Below, in pieces: positions 35,171 through 44,801 of a stretch of 64,000 nucleotides of DNA. Each line of letters begins with the position of its first letter. Within the stretch, counting starts at the first letter, position 1. Made by a program: the position numbers and the translations under genes. The stretch lies in the NCBI RefSeq assembly GCF_014467015.1, contig NZ_CP058559.1, positions 868,001 through 932,000 of the forward strand. Reading direction: 5' to 3'. The notes beneath the pieces were generated by a model. It saw nothing but the letters and a program-made list of their open reading frames with translations. It ran no database searches and was not told the DNA's origin. The DNA is from Alkalicella caledoniensis (GTDB lineage: Bacteria; Bacillota; Proteinivoracia; Proteinivoracales; Proteinivoracaceae).

Positions 35171-35596
35171 CTAAACAGTATACCGAGCATTCCAACTCTT
35201 AGGAAACCCTATCTTATTAGAGTAAGAGAATCGTATCAACTGACCATGATGCTGAACCTCGTGTTCTAATAAATCAACTAAAATATCAACATCTAAACTA
35301 CTAAAATCAACACCTTGGAAAAACTCCCTTAACTTTATTTCACTTTCCTCTAACTTACTAACTATTGATTCCTTATCTGTACAATCCTTTAAACTACAAG
35401 AGAATCCAACCCAGTACCCTTTTTCTAGAGCCTTCAAATAGCTCTCCCTGGCGCCAATAATACACCATGCTTGCTCCCCAATTGTATTTGAAGGAGTGTT
35501 GTGAATGTTTAACCTGAGGTGGTCAGCAGAAATATAGCTATAAAACTCAAAGGTGAGTTCCATTGCCTTTAGTACCCTGTTAATGATTTTTTCCAT
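35171..35596 (-). CDS. DinB-like four-helix protein
   Basis: A 141-residue protein of the DinB/YfiT-like superfamily. The motif EHEVQHHGQLIRF near residue 112 gives the metal-binding histidines of this fold. Possible thiol-dependent transferase or regulator; members are often annotated only as DinB family. AAGGAGGAACTAAG precedes the ATG. Confidence 0.75.
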   Translation of the reverse strand: MEKIINRVLKAMELTFEFYSYISADHLRLNIHNTPSNTIGEQAWCIIGARESYLKALEKGYWVGFSCSLKDCTDKESIVSKLEESEIKLREFFQGVDFSSLDVDILVDLLEHEVQHHGQLIRFSYSNKIGFPKSWNARYTV

Positions 35597-35792
35597 CTTA
35601 GTTCCTCCTTAATATTAACAACAAATCCTCTCGAAACTTTCAAGAGTAATCGCCGAGGATTTCACTATTTCTTAGCTATCAGGATCTCCTCTCCAAAGTC
35701 TTATACATAATAATCTTAAATTTATTTTCTCCATTTCACCTTCAAATTCCTCTAATTGGAGTTAATAAGTCCACCTGATTACCTTTTTCCAA

Positions 35793-36836
35793 CTAGAGTG
35801 ATTTCATATATTCTTCTAGTTCTTGAAAATCCTTAAACACTGTAACCTCTACTCCATGGTTTTCCAAAAGCCCTTCTATCTTTCTTTGATGCTCATGGAC
35901 CAGTTGTAAAAGAGTGTCAATATTTTCTGGAGCATATGCTCCTATAATATCTGGAAGCTCATTTGCTGACACTTCTGTTACAGAAAACGCACCTTCAAAC
36001 TCCATGGTTAGCTCCGTTGTTGCAAAAAGGGCAGTATACTTATCACCTATTTCACAAGAGTGGTAAATTTTGTTATAAAAGTTTATCATCTCTTCATAAT
36101 ATCCAGACACATTGTCTTTAAATGATACTGGCTTACTAATTTTCTCGTGCTCCATTTGAATCAAATCTTCAGTATTTCTTATCAGTTGACCATAAGCCTT
36201 GCGAATCATATCAATATCATTGCTTATAAAAACCGTATCGTAAAGTGTGGCAAAATCCTTAGGAACAAGCTCCATATCCATAATTTCTTTTTTAAGTTTA
36301 CCCCTACCACGTTTGACTGTAGTTCTATTTAGTAGTGCAATGGCGTAGGTCAACGAAAATATAATTCCCATTGCATGTTTTCGGGCATCGGATATATTTC
36401 CTGCATTAAGTAATTTAAAATATTTTTTATAAGTAGTATCAACTTGTTCCTTGGCTTTCCCAATAAATTTTTCGACATCACTTACATGCAAAGCCTTAGC
36501 CTTTATCTCATTAAATCTATTGAGATCTTCTTCAGAACCATAGTAGAGCATCTTTCCTTCAGTAATAATGGATGTAATTCTTTCATCATGGTTTGCCATA
36601 CCCTCAAGCCTCTCCCACGATATTGCCCAAAAATCAAACCCAATGCCATCAATTAAAAATACCTTCTGTAGGTTAAAACCCCTCTCAGTTTTTGGTACAA
36701 AGTACATATCCAAATCTGACCTACTGTGGGTTTCATTATAAACATATGAACCCATAACCACTACACAGGCTATATCATTTTTATAATCTTTCTTAATTTT
36801 ATCAATCAATATTTCCGCAGCTTTTAATAATTTCAT
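35793..36836 (-). CDS. Nucleotidyltransferase-domain protein
   Basis: A 347-residue protein with an N-terminal polymerase-beta-like nucleotidyltransferase domain: VVMGSYVYNETHSRSDLDMYFV (GS and DxD motif, about residues 25-47). The middle and C-terminal part are helical, like the substrate-binding region of aminoglycoside or HEPN-like nucleotidyltransferases. The substrate is unknown. GAGGAGTTGATATTTC precedes the ATG. Confidence 0.75.
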   Translation of the reverse strand: MKLLKAAEILIDKIKKDYKNDIACVVVMGSYVYNETHSRSDLDMYFVPKTERGFNLQKVFLIDGIGFDFWAISWERLEGMANHDERITSIITEGKMLYYGSEEDLNRFNEIKAKALHVSDVEKFIGKAKEQVDTTYKKYFKLLNAGNISDARKHAMGIIFSLTYAIALLNRTTVKRGRGKLKKEIMDMELVPKDFATLYDTVFISNDIDMIRKAYGQLIRNTEDLIQMEHEKISKPVSFKDNVSGYYEEMINFYNKIYHSCEIGDKYTALFATTELTMEFEGAFSVTEVSANELPDIIGAYAPENIDTLLQLVHEHQRKIEGLLENHGVEVTVFKDFQELEEYMKSL

Positions 36837-37314
36837 GAAATATCAACTCCTCATTATTATTAAGTACGGCTACTTTGGTATTTCCTATTAAGTTACTATC
36901 GTCCAAACAAAAAATGGCTGCAAGAAGATACCTTCTTACAGCCATTTTATTAATAATTTAATCACGGCATCTATGATAGATATACCGTAAAATATTAATA
37001 AAAATATGACAGGAACAGATTAACTTCTACTTACTTAAAGAAGCATACCAAAATAAGCCTCATCATGTGGCTTTACACTTCTTAGAAATATTCACTTAAG
37101 TGAATTAGCAAGTAGTAACTATCATCTTCCCGCCCCTTCCATTATTTTCATAGCTAAATTATAAACCACAATCTATCATCCTGACAAGCAATCAAAGACC
37201 GATTTAATAATTAATTCATATTATTTTAACTTAATACTTGATTCTATAGCAAACAAAATTCAAGCACTTCTTTTGTGATATGTGGGAAAGCTAAAAGCTC
37301 CCTTCAACTGGCTA
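36837..37314. other. 478-base gap with one terminator-like hairpin
   Basis: AAAATGGCTGCAAGAAG (36911-36927) pairs with CTTCTTACAGCCATTTT (36932-36948) with one mismatch, and both flanks are T/A-rich. It lies about 370 bases past the stop of the gene at 37315 and 75 bases before the nucleotidyltransferase start. The remaining 360 bases are AT-rich; no gene was recognised. A short untranslated RNA ending at the hairpin is possible. Confidence 0.5.
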
Positions 37315-37893
37315 TTAAGACTTAATCATTTTTATTGCCTTATTTATTCCTGCACGGACTTTCTTAACTTCTGTTTCTTTCCAATTTTCCAAAAATCTAA
37401 TAACACCTATGTTCTTACTTTCAGATATTTTGTCCAAAAGAATCAAAACTACTTGCCTATTGGTTTTTTTCAGTTGCTCCACTAGCATATCGGTATCATC
37501 ATTTGCATTAACTTTCACTATATTTTCATATAGCTCTTCAGCATAAACAGGTTTGTAAAGTTCCCAGCCCATTTTAGAAAAAACAATCATAGGAAGCCGC
37601 CCATTATAATCGATTTCTAAATATCTATTTATTATCATCCAATCCACCAATTGGGTAACTTCTGCAATTGTTTTACTACTATAGAAGCCATAGCTTGGAC
37701 AATCCTGTAGACGGTGCTCCAATATGTTTTTATCCTTAGACCCCTTAAGTATCTTAGCAAGCATTGCCCTACCACCTGTATAAATTATCTCATCTGCTGC
37801 CCTTAGTATAACTTTTATTTCCTTATCCGAAGGTGGATTAACACCCTTAATGTCACTTAACTCATACCGTACTCTTGGTTGTCTCCTACTCAT
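37315..37893 (-). CDS. RQC-minor-1-like DNA-binding protein
   Basis: A 192-residue protein whose central part (about residues 35-110) reads like the RQC winged helix of RecQ helicases: GGRAMLAKILKGSKDKNI, then YGFYSSKTIAEVTQLVDWMIINRYLE and GRLPMIVFSKMGWEL. It fits the free-standing RQC-minor group. It has no helicase motor of its own; the SNF2 motor and SWIM protein follow downstream on the same strand after a 140-base-order gap (38036-41397 lie upstream in transcription). AAAGGAG precedes the ATG. Confidence 0.6.
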   Translation of the reverse strand: MSRRQPRVRYELSDIKGVNPPSDKEIKVILRAADEIIYTGGRAMLAKILKGSKDKNILEHRLQDCPSYGFYSSKTIAEVTQLVDWMIINRYLEIDYNGRLPMIVFSKMGWELYKPVYAEELYENIVKVNANDDTDMLVEQLKKTNRQVVLILLDKISESKNIGVIRFLENWKETEVKKVRAGINKAIKMIKS

Positions 37894-38035
37894 AAAATAC
37901 TCCTTTCCTATTTTAATAGTCTTAATCGTTAAATTCTATATTGCATATGTAATACCCTTCAAATTATAGAAAAAAGTAGCCCTATCGAAAAAGATAGAGA
38001 TACTTTTTTCTGTTAAATATCAGTCCTGATCCGCC

Positions 38036-38746
38036 CTATAGCCCAAACAAACCTACAATATCATCCTCTGCAACTTCCCGCTCACTTTTTTTCCCAACAT
38101 TTACTAACATGATATCAATCTTGGCTTCCATTGTTTTTTTAACAAGTTCTTGTCCATCTAAATCCCTTAACTCAAAAAATAGCATTGGGTTTTTATCAAG
38201 TCTAGCCCCTATACTATATAATACTGCTGCTACGTGTTTACACATATAGGCCCAATCTGGGCAACTACAATCAAAATGAATCTCCCTTGGAGCTGGGAAA
38301 ATCCCATACTGTTTTTCCTTAAACAGTGCCTCAAGTTCCACAGGGAATTCTCCATGTAGTAATTGTTCTAGGGACTCTATTTTATTGTTACATAACTCTA
38401 TTATTTTCCCCCACTTCGTAGTTTCTAGCGGGTCTATACTCACATCCACACTATATGGTCTACTTCTACTACCCTGTACCTTTGCATACACCTTTCCCTT
38501 TGAAATTTTCAAGTCCAGTACCGTATTGTTACGGACATAGCTTTTACCCCTACCAATTCGGTTACTGTAATCAGCATAGCTTTCTAGATTTGAATTCCAT
38601 GCTTTCCCCCACCAAGTATTGGCTATGTTTCTCCCTTCAATAATCACTGGTTCTATATCTGGATTGCCTTTTCTTGCTTTATCTAGTGCCTTTTGAGCTT
38701 TAGCTTTTTTACTGGCTGCCGATTCATATTTTGGAAAACCCGCCAT
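38036..38746 (-). CDS. SWIM zinc-finger protein
   Basis: A 236-residue protein with a SWIM-type zinc finger CSCPDW...CKHVAAVLY (about residues 160-178). The N-terminal part carries NTWWGKAWNSNLESYADY, typical of bacterial SWIM proteins encoded next to SNF2 ATPases. Its ATG overlaps the stop of the SNF2 gene by one base (TAATG), so the two are made together. SWIM fingers bind DNA or protein and probably help to target the SNF2 motor. Confidence 0.88.
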   Translation of the reverse strand: MAGFPKYESAASKKAKAQKALDKARKGNPDIEPVIIEGRNIANTWWGKAWNSNLESYADYSNRIGRGKSYVRNNTVLDLKISKGKVYAKVQGSRSRPYSVDVSIDPLETTKWGKIIELCNNKIESLEQLLHGEFPVELEALFKEKQYGIFPAPREIHFDCSCPDWAYMCKHVAAVLYSIGARLDKNPMLFFELRDLDGQELVKKTMEAKIDIMLVNVGKKSEREVAEDDIVGLFGL

Positions 38747-41397
38747 TACACTCCACCACCTAAAGAGAATATCTCCATTAACTCATCATTACTGTACTCA
38801 GTGATCCACTGTTCTCCTGCTTCTTGTAGGATATCTCCCGATAATTTTTGTTTCTCTTCGATCATTGAATTAATCTTTTCCTCAATTGTCCCTTTTGTAA
38901 CAAATTTATGTACCATAACATCTTTTCTCTGCCCAATACGAAATGCCCTGTCAGTGGCTTGATTTTCAACAGCTGGGTTCCACCATCTATCAAAATGTAT
39001 TACGTGATTAGCAGCCGTTAAGTTAAGCCCCACACCTCCAGCTTTTAAAGATAGCACCATAAATGGCACATAACTTTCACCATTAAACTTCTCTACCATC
39101 TCATTTCTTTTTTTGACTGGAGTACCCCCATGGAGTACAAAACCTTCTTTACCAAAGATACTCTGTAAATATTCCGAGATTGGTTCTGTCATTTCCCTAA
39201 ATTGAGTGAAAACTAACACCCTTTCTCTTTTTTCCCGAACTGTCTCGCAAATCTCCCTCAAGTTCTCAAATTTACCGCTATGATCTGGCTTATAGTCTTC
39301 TCTTCCTAAATACTGGTCAGGGTGATTACAAATTTGCTTAAACTTCATAATACTGGATAAAACTAGGCCCTTACGTTCTATTCCCTCAGCTTCTATTAAC
39401 TTTTCTTCAATCTCTTTGATTAACTTCTTATAAAGGGTCACTTGCCTTTTCGAAAGTGTAGTATATGAGTTTATTTCCAGTTTTTCTGGAAGATCAGCGA
39501 TGATACTTTTATCAGTTTTTAATCTCCTCAGAATAAAGGGTTGTATTATTTTTCTTAGCTTAGCATATCCTAGACCGTCAAATGACAGATTTTTAGTGAA
39601 ATTTGTAAATTCCTTTGCTGTACCTAACAATCCATGGTTTAAAAAGTCAAATAATGACCATAAATCACCTAAATTGTTTTCTATGGGTGTTCCTGTCATT
39701 GCAATACGCATTTTAGCTGGGATAGACTTAACTGCCTTTGTCTGCTTTGTGCCAGGATTTTTGATGGCTTGAGCCTCATCTAAGATGAGATAATCCCATT
39801 TTTGTTCCTTTATTGATGTCATACGCACTGCCATACCATATGTGGTTATACATAAAAATGCCGATTCACTAATTTCAAGGGATTGAGATGTTTTAGCATC
39901 GCTTCTGTGTAAAATTTGATATTTCATTTCAGGGGCAAATTTTTCTATTTCCCTTTGCCAGTTTCCGATCAAAGAAGCAGGTAATATAAGCAGGACTTTT
40001 CCTCCGAATTGCACCCTAATATACTCCAGAAAAGCAATTATTTGAACTGTTTTACCTAGACCCATGTCATCTGCTAAACACGCCCCAAGACCAAGCTCTG
40101 ACATGTAGTTAAGCCACTGATAACCTCGTTCTTGATAAGTACGTAATGTGGCTTCAAAGGAAGGAACAGTACTGACCTCTTCAATTTTGGAGGGATCACG
40201 GAATTTCTCTAACATCTCCCTGTACCATTTTCCATGGTTCATGGTAACTTCTATATCATTATCAAAAATATTCATAGACTCTCTAATATTCAATTCCATT
40301 CGCATGGCATCACCAAGGGAAAGATTTGCATCATTGACATGATCTCTAACTCTATTGAAAACCTCAAGGACCTCATTCAATCTCTTTTTGTCAATTTCTA
40401 CCCATTTACCTTTATATTGAATCAGTCCCTCACCCATCACTAGTAAAGCTTCTAGCTCTTTTTTCGTAAGGGTTTCATCTCCAATGTTCAACATGGGAGA
40501 AAAATCCATAATGGCATCTAAGCCAACCTTAGATGGTTGTTTATCTCCCACCTTTATGGAAAGATTGATTGAGTTATTTTTCTTCCGCCACCAATTGGGA
40601 ACCCGACAACGGATTCCTGCCTCTTCGTATATTTCTAGTTCCTTTAATATAGTATGTGCTTCATCCACAGTTATTTTAATTGGAGAAAACAGTTCACCAC
40701 TCTCCATTAACTGAGAGATAAAGCTACTTTTATGGGCAGCCTTTATCACTGTAGAAATGAGGGCGAGGAGCTTTTTTTCATCACCCTCAAACTCCCTTAA
40801 AGCATTTTTCAGGGGTGTATGCATGGCACGTTTGCTTTTAACGGGTTTTGTGGTGTAGGTTGCCATAAAGGCAAAGGGGTATTGATCCTCACCCGTCTCC
40901 ACCAAGTGGAAAAATACCCTCCCAACTACATTTATATTGGAATTGTATTCTGCAAAGTAACGGGCAACTGTGCCCTCAAAATCTTTTATTTCAGCTCTGT
41001 AAACAGCTAATAACTCCCCTATTAAATGGTCCAACCATCCATTGTCCACATATTCCATACCAATGGCAAAAGGTACTTTTTCTCGTAAGTTATAAAACTC
41101 ATCATCAGAGAGTGACAGTTCCACATTTTCCCTAACTAGTTCAATATCAGGCTGTTGAGTGAGTTTCTCAATGACTAAGTAAGCCACCTGATAAAGGTAC
41201 TCTAGGGCTGGGGAAAACCAATTATATCTCTCCTTAAAAGCAAGGTGGAACAGAGCCTTGTATTTGTCTTCTTTAAATCTTTCTTCCCATCTTAGTAATA
41301 TTTCTTCACTTTCTGGGTTTATTTCCTCTATAACAAAGCCCTGGGGTAGAAAATAAGCTCTTAGTTCTTGTGATACCTTTAATTTTTTTTGCGGCAT
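38746..41397 (-). CDS. SNF2-family DNA helicase/translocase
   Basis: An 883-residue protein: an N-terminal bacterial SNF2-associated region (about 1-410), then the motor with Walker A DDMGLGKTVQ (K449), DEAQAIKNP (motif II), MTGTPIENNLGDLWS (motif III) and the C-terminal helicase part with VLSLKAGGVGLNL and DRAFRIGQRKDVMVH (motif VI). It should translocate on double-stranded DNA using ATP. Bacterial homologues (HepA/RapA-like or HelZ-like) act in transcription, recombination or defence. Paired with the SWIM gene. Confidence 0.92.
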   Translation of the reverse strand: MPQKKLKVSQELRAYFLPQGFVIEEINPESEEILLRWEERFKEDKYKALFHLAFKERYNWFSPALEYLYQVAYLVIEKLTQQPDIELVRENVELSLSDDEFYNLREKVPFAIGMEYVDNGWLDHLIGELLAVYRAEIKDFEGTVARYFAEYNSNINVVGRVFFHLVETGEDQYPFAFMATYTTKPVKSKRAMHTPLKNALREFEGDEKKLLALISTVIKAAHKSSFISQLMESGELFSPIKITVDEAHTILKELEIYEEAGIRCRVPNWWRKKNNSINLSIKVGDKQPSKVGLDAIMDFSPMLNIGDETLTKKELEALLVMGEGLIQYKGKWVEIDKKRLNEVLEVFNRVRDHVNDANLSLGDAMRMELNIRESMNIFDNDIEVTMNHGKWYREMLEKFRDPSKIEEVSTVPSFEATLRTYQERGYQWLNYMSELGLGACLADDMGLGKTVQIIAFLEYIRVQFGGKVLLILPASLIGNWQREIEKFAPEMKYQILHRSDAKTSQSLEISESAFLCITTYGMAVRMTSIKEQKWDYLILDEAQAIKNPGTKQTKAVKSIPAKMRIAMTGTPIENNLGDLWSLFDFLNHGLLGTAKEFTNFTKNLSFDGLGYAKLRKIIQPFILRRLKTDKSIIADLPEKLEINSYTTLSKRQVTLYKKLIKEIEEKLIEAEGIERKGLVLSSIMKFKQICNHPDQYLGREDYKPDHSGKFENLREICETVREKRERVLVFTQFREMTEPISEYLQSIFGKEGFVLHGGTPVKKRNEMVEKFNGESYVPFMVLSLKAGGVGLNLTAANHVIHFDRWWNPAVENQATDRAFRIGQRKDVMVHKFVTKGTIEEKINSMIEEKQKLSGDILQEAGEQWITEYSNDELMEIFSLGGGV

Positions 41398-41508
41398 TTT
41401 AGATAACCCTCTCTATATAAAATATCATTAGTAAATTATTCCCCAGGAGATAAGAAAAAACCTTCTATACTTTTATATTTTACTTAAATATTCAATTCCC
41501 TTGTGTCT

Positions 41509-41970
41509 TTAAACTCCCTTTAGGAAGATTGTAACATCGAAATCACCAATAGGGGTTTTTAATGGAAGTAGCAGAGATTTTTGAGATGCCATGGAAAAAG
41601 ATTTATTTTCTCCCACAAAAATCTGTGGTGGTACAATATCACAAACATAGTTACTACTTGTAAGTTTTGTCATTGCATTACCACTTATTATATTCGCAAC
41701 TTCCCCGAGAGCTGATGAAACAAAGGCATCAACTTGCTCCATCTCCATACCAGCCATAATTCTAACCATTTCTAAAGTCATCTTTTCAGGGAAACTAAAC
41801 AGTATAGACCCTTTTAAATCACCAGTAACCCCTAAAAGAACATTTACATCCTTGTTTGCTATCATGCCATCAAGTACTTCTAACTGACCTCTTTCAGTTT
41901 CAACATCTAGCATCATTTGTAAAACTTCCTTAGTAGCTAGGAAAAAGGGATTTATGTATTCTGCCTTCAT
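41509..41970 (-). CDS. cheX: CheX-like chemotaxis phosphatase
   Basis: A 153-residue protein of the CheX/CheC family, which dephosphorylates CheY-P. The CheX signature SALGEVANIISGNAM (E and N of the active helix) is near residue 85. Start MKAEYINPF at 41970 overlaps the hemerythrin stop by one base (TAATG). No other chemotaxis gene is in the window. With the hemerythrin it may form an oxygen- or metal-linked signalling pair. Confidence 0.85.
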   Translation of the reverse strand: MKAEYINPFFLATKEVLQMMLDVETERGQLEVLDGMIANKDVNVLLGVTGDLKGSILFSFPEKMTLEMVRIMAGMEMEQVDAFVSSALGEVANIISGNAMTKLTSSNYVCDIVPPQIFVGENKSFSMASQKSLLLPLKTPIGDFDVTIFLKGV

Positions 41971-42386
41971 TACGCATCCCCCCCTTGTCTTTGCACATAG
42001 TCTCCGATTTTTGTATCTGTCCCAGCTACATGCATGATTAGCCAAGTCATAAGTTTACCACTGAACTCTTGTACTAGTTCCTCATTAAATCCTTCGGTTT
42101 CTAGGCGTGCTGCATATTTGCCAACAGCTTCTTTAAACTGTTTATGTGCTATTTTATGTCCCTCTGCTTCAGGGTAATTTATCTCTTTTTGATACTCTTC
42201 TTCAGCATCAAAATGGAAAACCACATATTCTTGCATAAAGCTCATGGTCTCTTTAACCTTTGCTAGACGTAGCTCCCAATCCCCTTTTGATTGTACAACC
42301 TTTATAAACTCAGAAACCCTCTGAAATAGTTCTTCATGCTGCTGATCAATAAGTGAAACTCCTATTTTGTATTTTTCTTTCCACAT
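41970..42386 (-). CDS. Bacteriohemerythrin
   Basis: A 138-residue four-helix O2-binding di-iron protein. Ligand motifs: LIDQQHEELF (H about 20), VVFHFDAEEEY (H and E about 55-59), EGHKIAHKQF (two H about 74-78) and WLIMHVAGTDTKIG (H and D about 117-122). Family members bind and carry O2 or signal it. AAGGCGGTG precedes ATG 42386. Immediately upstream of and overlapping cheX. Confidence 0.92.
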   Translation of the reverse strand: MWKEKYKIGVSLIDQQHEELFQRVSEFIKVVQSKGDWELRLAKVKETMSFMQEYVVFHFDAEEEYQKEINYPEAEGHKIAHKQFKEAVGKYAARLETEGFNEELVQEFSGKLMTWLIMHVAGTDTKIGDYVQRQGGDA

Positions 42387-42506
42387 CACATTAACACCGC
42401 CTTTTTCTACATTTAATTACATATTTCGACCTAGGAGCCCTTTTTCCCTGCTAAAAACAGGAAAAAATGCGCTTCCAAGGGCATTTAGTTATTAAATGTC
42501 CTCCTC

Positions 42507-43385
42507 TTACTTAAAGGCTTCCACTACTTTTCTAAAAGCTCCCTCTAGCTGACCATTGTGAACAGCTTCTAAGGACTTCTTTGCCCAGTTTGGAAATACA
42601 TCCCGCTCATATGCGAAAATTAAACTTACAAGTATGGACATAGCCTCATCAACAACCTTTTCTCTATGGTCAAACTCACCGTAAACTTCAAGAAAAGCCT
42701 CACCTGCTTCTGCTGAAAGGGATGACAGTACATTTCTAATATCATTATATCTAAGTCCGATACCTAGAAAGTTATAGTCAAACATAAGTGCCTTTTTCTT
42801 ATCATGACTTACCACAAAATTTACCCAGTAAAAGTCATTATATGTAATGGTTTCATCCAGACCTTTTACTTTATTTATCACAAAATCTATATTCTCTAAA
42901 ATATATCCCCAAACCTTGCAGTCCTGTGTCTTTGACAACGATTTAACCTTGTCAATATTTTCCTTTGTTACACAGTCAATTTCCCTATAAAACTTATCCT
43001 TCTTATCTACAATGTATCTTGCACCTTCCCTGTGTAGCTTCACATACCACGGTGCTAAAGCCCTAGCTACCTCAACATCATCTAGATCGGAGGCTATCCC
43101 TAATCTGTATTTATGGCTTTCATCAATATCCTCCAACAGTATGCTTCTATCTGTGTATCCATATGATTTAATAGTTGGGATACTCAGTTCATTTAATATC
43201 TTGTAGTTTTCTATCTCCCTAGTATACTTCTCATTTTTAAAGTACTTTACAACATAGCTTTGGCCTTCATATTTAAAGCGATATAACATAACTCCATCCT
43301 TATTACTTATCTCATTTAAAGTTAAGGACTCACTGTTTTTTAGTCCAAGCTTACATAGCTCTTTGCAGACTTTTTCAATTGACAT
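42507..43385 (-). CDS. APH-like kinase-fold protein
   Basis: A 292-residue protein of the aminoglycoside/choline-kinase superfamily: SYVVKYFKNEKYTREIENYKIL (ATP-site lysine), LAPWYVKLHREG, catalytic loop TYNDFYWVNFVV (Brenner-type H replaced by Y, then D and N) and metal-site MFDYNFLGIGLRYNDIRNV. The usual catalytic HGD is TYND here, as in some small-molecule kinases. Overlaps the end of the frameshifted nucleotidyltransferase gene. Substrate unknown. Confidence 0.7.
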   Translation of the reverse strand: MSIEKVCKELCKLGLKNSESLTLNEISNKDGVMLYRFKYEGQSYVVKYFKNEKYTREIENYKILNELSIPTIKSYGYTDRSILLEDIDESHKYRLGIASDLDDVEVARALAPWYVKLHREGARYIVDKKDKFYREIDCVTKENIDKVKSLSKTQDCKVWGYILENIDFVINKVKGLDETITYNDFYWVNFVVSHDKKKALMFDYNFLGIGLRYNDIRNVLSSLSAEAGEAFLEVYGEFDHREKVVDEAMSILVSLIFAYERDVFPNWAKKSLEAVHNGQLEGAFRKVVEAFK

Positions 43386-43868
43386 CACTACTCACCCCAT
43401 TTTTTAATAATTTCTGTAGAACCTCTATCTTGTGGTTATCCTTATTGTTATTATTTGCACTCCTATATCCATCAACAACAGACTTACTATAGACTTTTAA
43501 GTAATCCTCTATACTTAACAATTTATATCTAGCCCCTTGATTTTCATGAACCTCTAAACAGTCGTAATCCACCCCCGCAAGGGAGCTAAGTCTTCCTCAA
43601 AGGCAAAAGCTGCCTTTATACCATCCTTTTCAAACTCATGTTCATTAAGATCAATCAAGGTATAGCCCATCTCTTCAATAACTTCTAGTAACAATTCCCA
43701 CTTTTCGGCTACATACTCCTTTGGGACCAGTATATCAATATCCTGCGGATGAAACTCAACTCCTGTAACCACTTGAAGCCCAAGGGACCCATATAACACA
43801 GGAACTATATCAAATCTTTTGTTTAGTTCTGTGGCAATACTCAAAAATTCATTATATAATTTACGCAT
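43375..43868 (-). pseudogene. Nucleotidyltransferase gene broken by a 1-base frameshift
   Basis: Residues 1-98 (43868 to about 43575) read as a nucleotidyltransferase-fold protein with VLYGSLGLQVVTG and PQDIDILVP (GS...DxD motif). The frame then runs into DLAPLRGWITTV and a stop, while the sister frame continues at once with GVDYDCLEVHENQG to 43375. Removing one base near the CGGGGG run at about 43575 would join them into about 163 residues. Either a real inactivating indel or a sequencing error. The C-terminal part overlaps the APH-like kinase start. Confidence 0.7.
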
Positions 43869-43918
43869 TTTAATCCCCTACTTCCTACAAAGTCATATAG
43901 TTTTTTCATTTTTGCATT

Positions 43919-44017
43919 CTACTTTTCATCAACATCATTCCAGTCATAGTTAACACACGAAACATCGTTCATAAAAAACTTCATAAATTCTTTGTTATAA
44001 TATATTCTTGTTCCATG
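43919..44017 (-). pseudogene. Short remnant of a coding region
   Basis: The minus strand holds an in-frame stretch reading TRIYYNKEFMKFFMNDV and VNYDWNDVDEK before a stop at 43919, with a stop just upstream. It looks like the C-terminal end of a lost gene in the otherwise empty 43869-44164 gap. No family recognised. Confidence 0.3.
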
Positions 44018-44164
44018 CTAGTAATCCTGCTCACCGAACGCTAAATAATCATTTCATTATACTTAGAGGAAATTATCATCAAGATGTAGAATTTCCTAAT
44101 TTAAGCAACTACCGTCAAGAATTTCAAAATACAAAATGATATCCTTTAGTTAAGAGGTGATGAT

Positions 44165-44221
44165 ATGGACTGTAGGGAAAAGGTAGCAGGTGTAAATATA
44201 GTAAAAATACTCCACCTGTAA
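44165..44221 (+). CDS. 18-codon small ORF before the GyrI-like gene
   Basis: ATG 44165 has a good AAGAGGTGATGAT site and reads MDCREKVAGVNIVKILHL and stop. In the frame of the next gene, the DNA from about 44210 to 44283 reads coding-like without stops (PPVKLFIPYPVSHYYLRQLK). So a one-base shift may have cut off the old N-terminus of the GyrI-like gene, or this is a short leader peptide. Confidence 0.35.
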   Translation: MDCREKVAGVNIVKILHL

Positions 44222-44283
44222 AACTTTTCATCCCTTATCCAGTCAGCCATTATTACCTTAGACAACTAAAAGGAGATGATAGT

Positions 44284-44790
44284 ATGGATAAAAAAGCGAA
44301 AGCAAGTACAGTCTTTGTGCAAGTAGTTGATCGCCCTGAAAGAAAGCTAATTCTAAAACGAGGTACTAAAGCAACAGGATACTTTGAATATTGTGAAGAA
44401 GTCCCCTGTGAAGTTTGGGGAATACTAACAAGTATAAAAGAAGCCTCCTATGAACCCATAGGTATGTGGTTACCAAAAAACCTTATCAAACCAGGCACTT
44501 CTGTATATGCACAAGGTGTTGAAGTATCCAAAGACTACAACGGAATAGTTCCCGAAGGATTTGACATAATAGATCTTCCCCCATGCAAGATGATGGTTTT
44601 CCAAGGCGAACCATTTAATGACGAAGAAATTGGTGAAGCAATAGATCAAGTATGGGAAGCCATCAAAGATTATAACCCAGAGCTATACGGTTTTCAGTGG
44701 GCAGATGAAGATGCCCCAAGATTCCAACTAGAGCCCTGGGAATATAGAGGATACATTGAAGCTAGACCTGTAAGGGCCATCAAAAAGTAA
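44284..44790 (+). CDS. GyrI-like small-molecule-binding protein
   Basis: A 168-residue protein with a GyrI-like effector domain (about 15-165): VQVVDRPERKLILKRG, CEVWGILTSIKEAS, PPCKMMVFQGEPF and WEYRGYIEARPV. It has no DNA-binding part, like the stand-alone GyrI/SbmC homologues that bind hydrophobic compounds or toxins. AAAAGGAGATGATAGT precedes the ATG. A rho-independent terminator follows at 44802. The 3' end of this gene reappears in the pseudogene at about 51285. Confidence 0.85.
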   Translation: MDKKAKASTVFVQVVDRPERKLILKRGTKATGYFEYCEEVPCEVWGILTSIKEASYEPIGMWLPKNLIKPGTSVYAQGVEVSKDYNGIVPEGFDIIDLPPCKMMVFQGEPFNDEEIGEAIDQVWEAIKDYNPELYGFQWADEDAPRFQLEPWEYRGYIEARPVRAIKK

Positions 44791-44801
44791 TATTAAATTA
44801 G

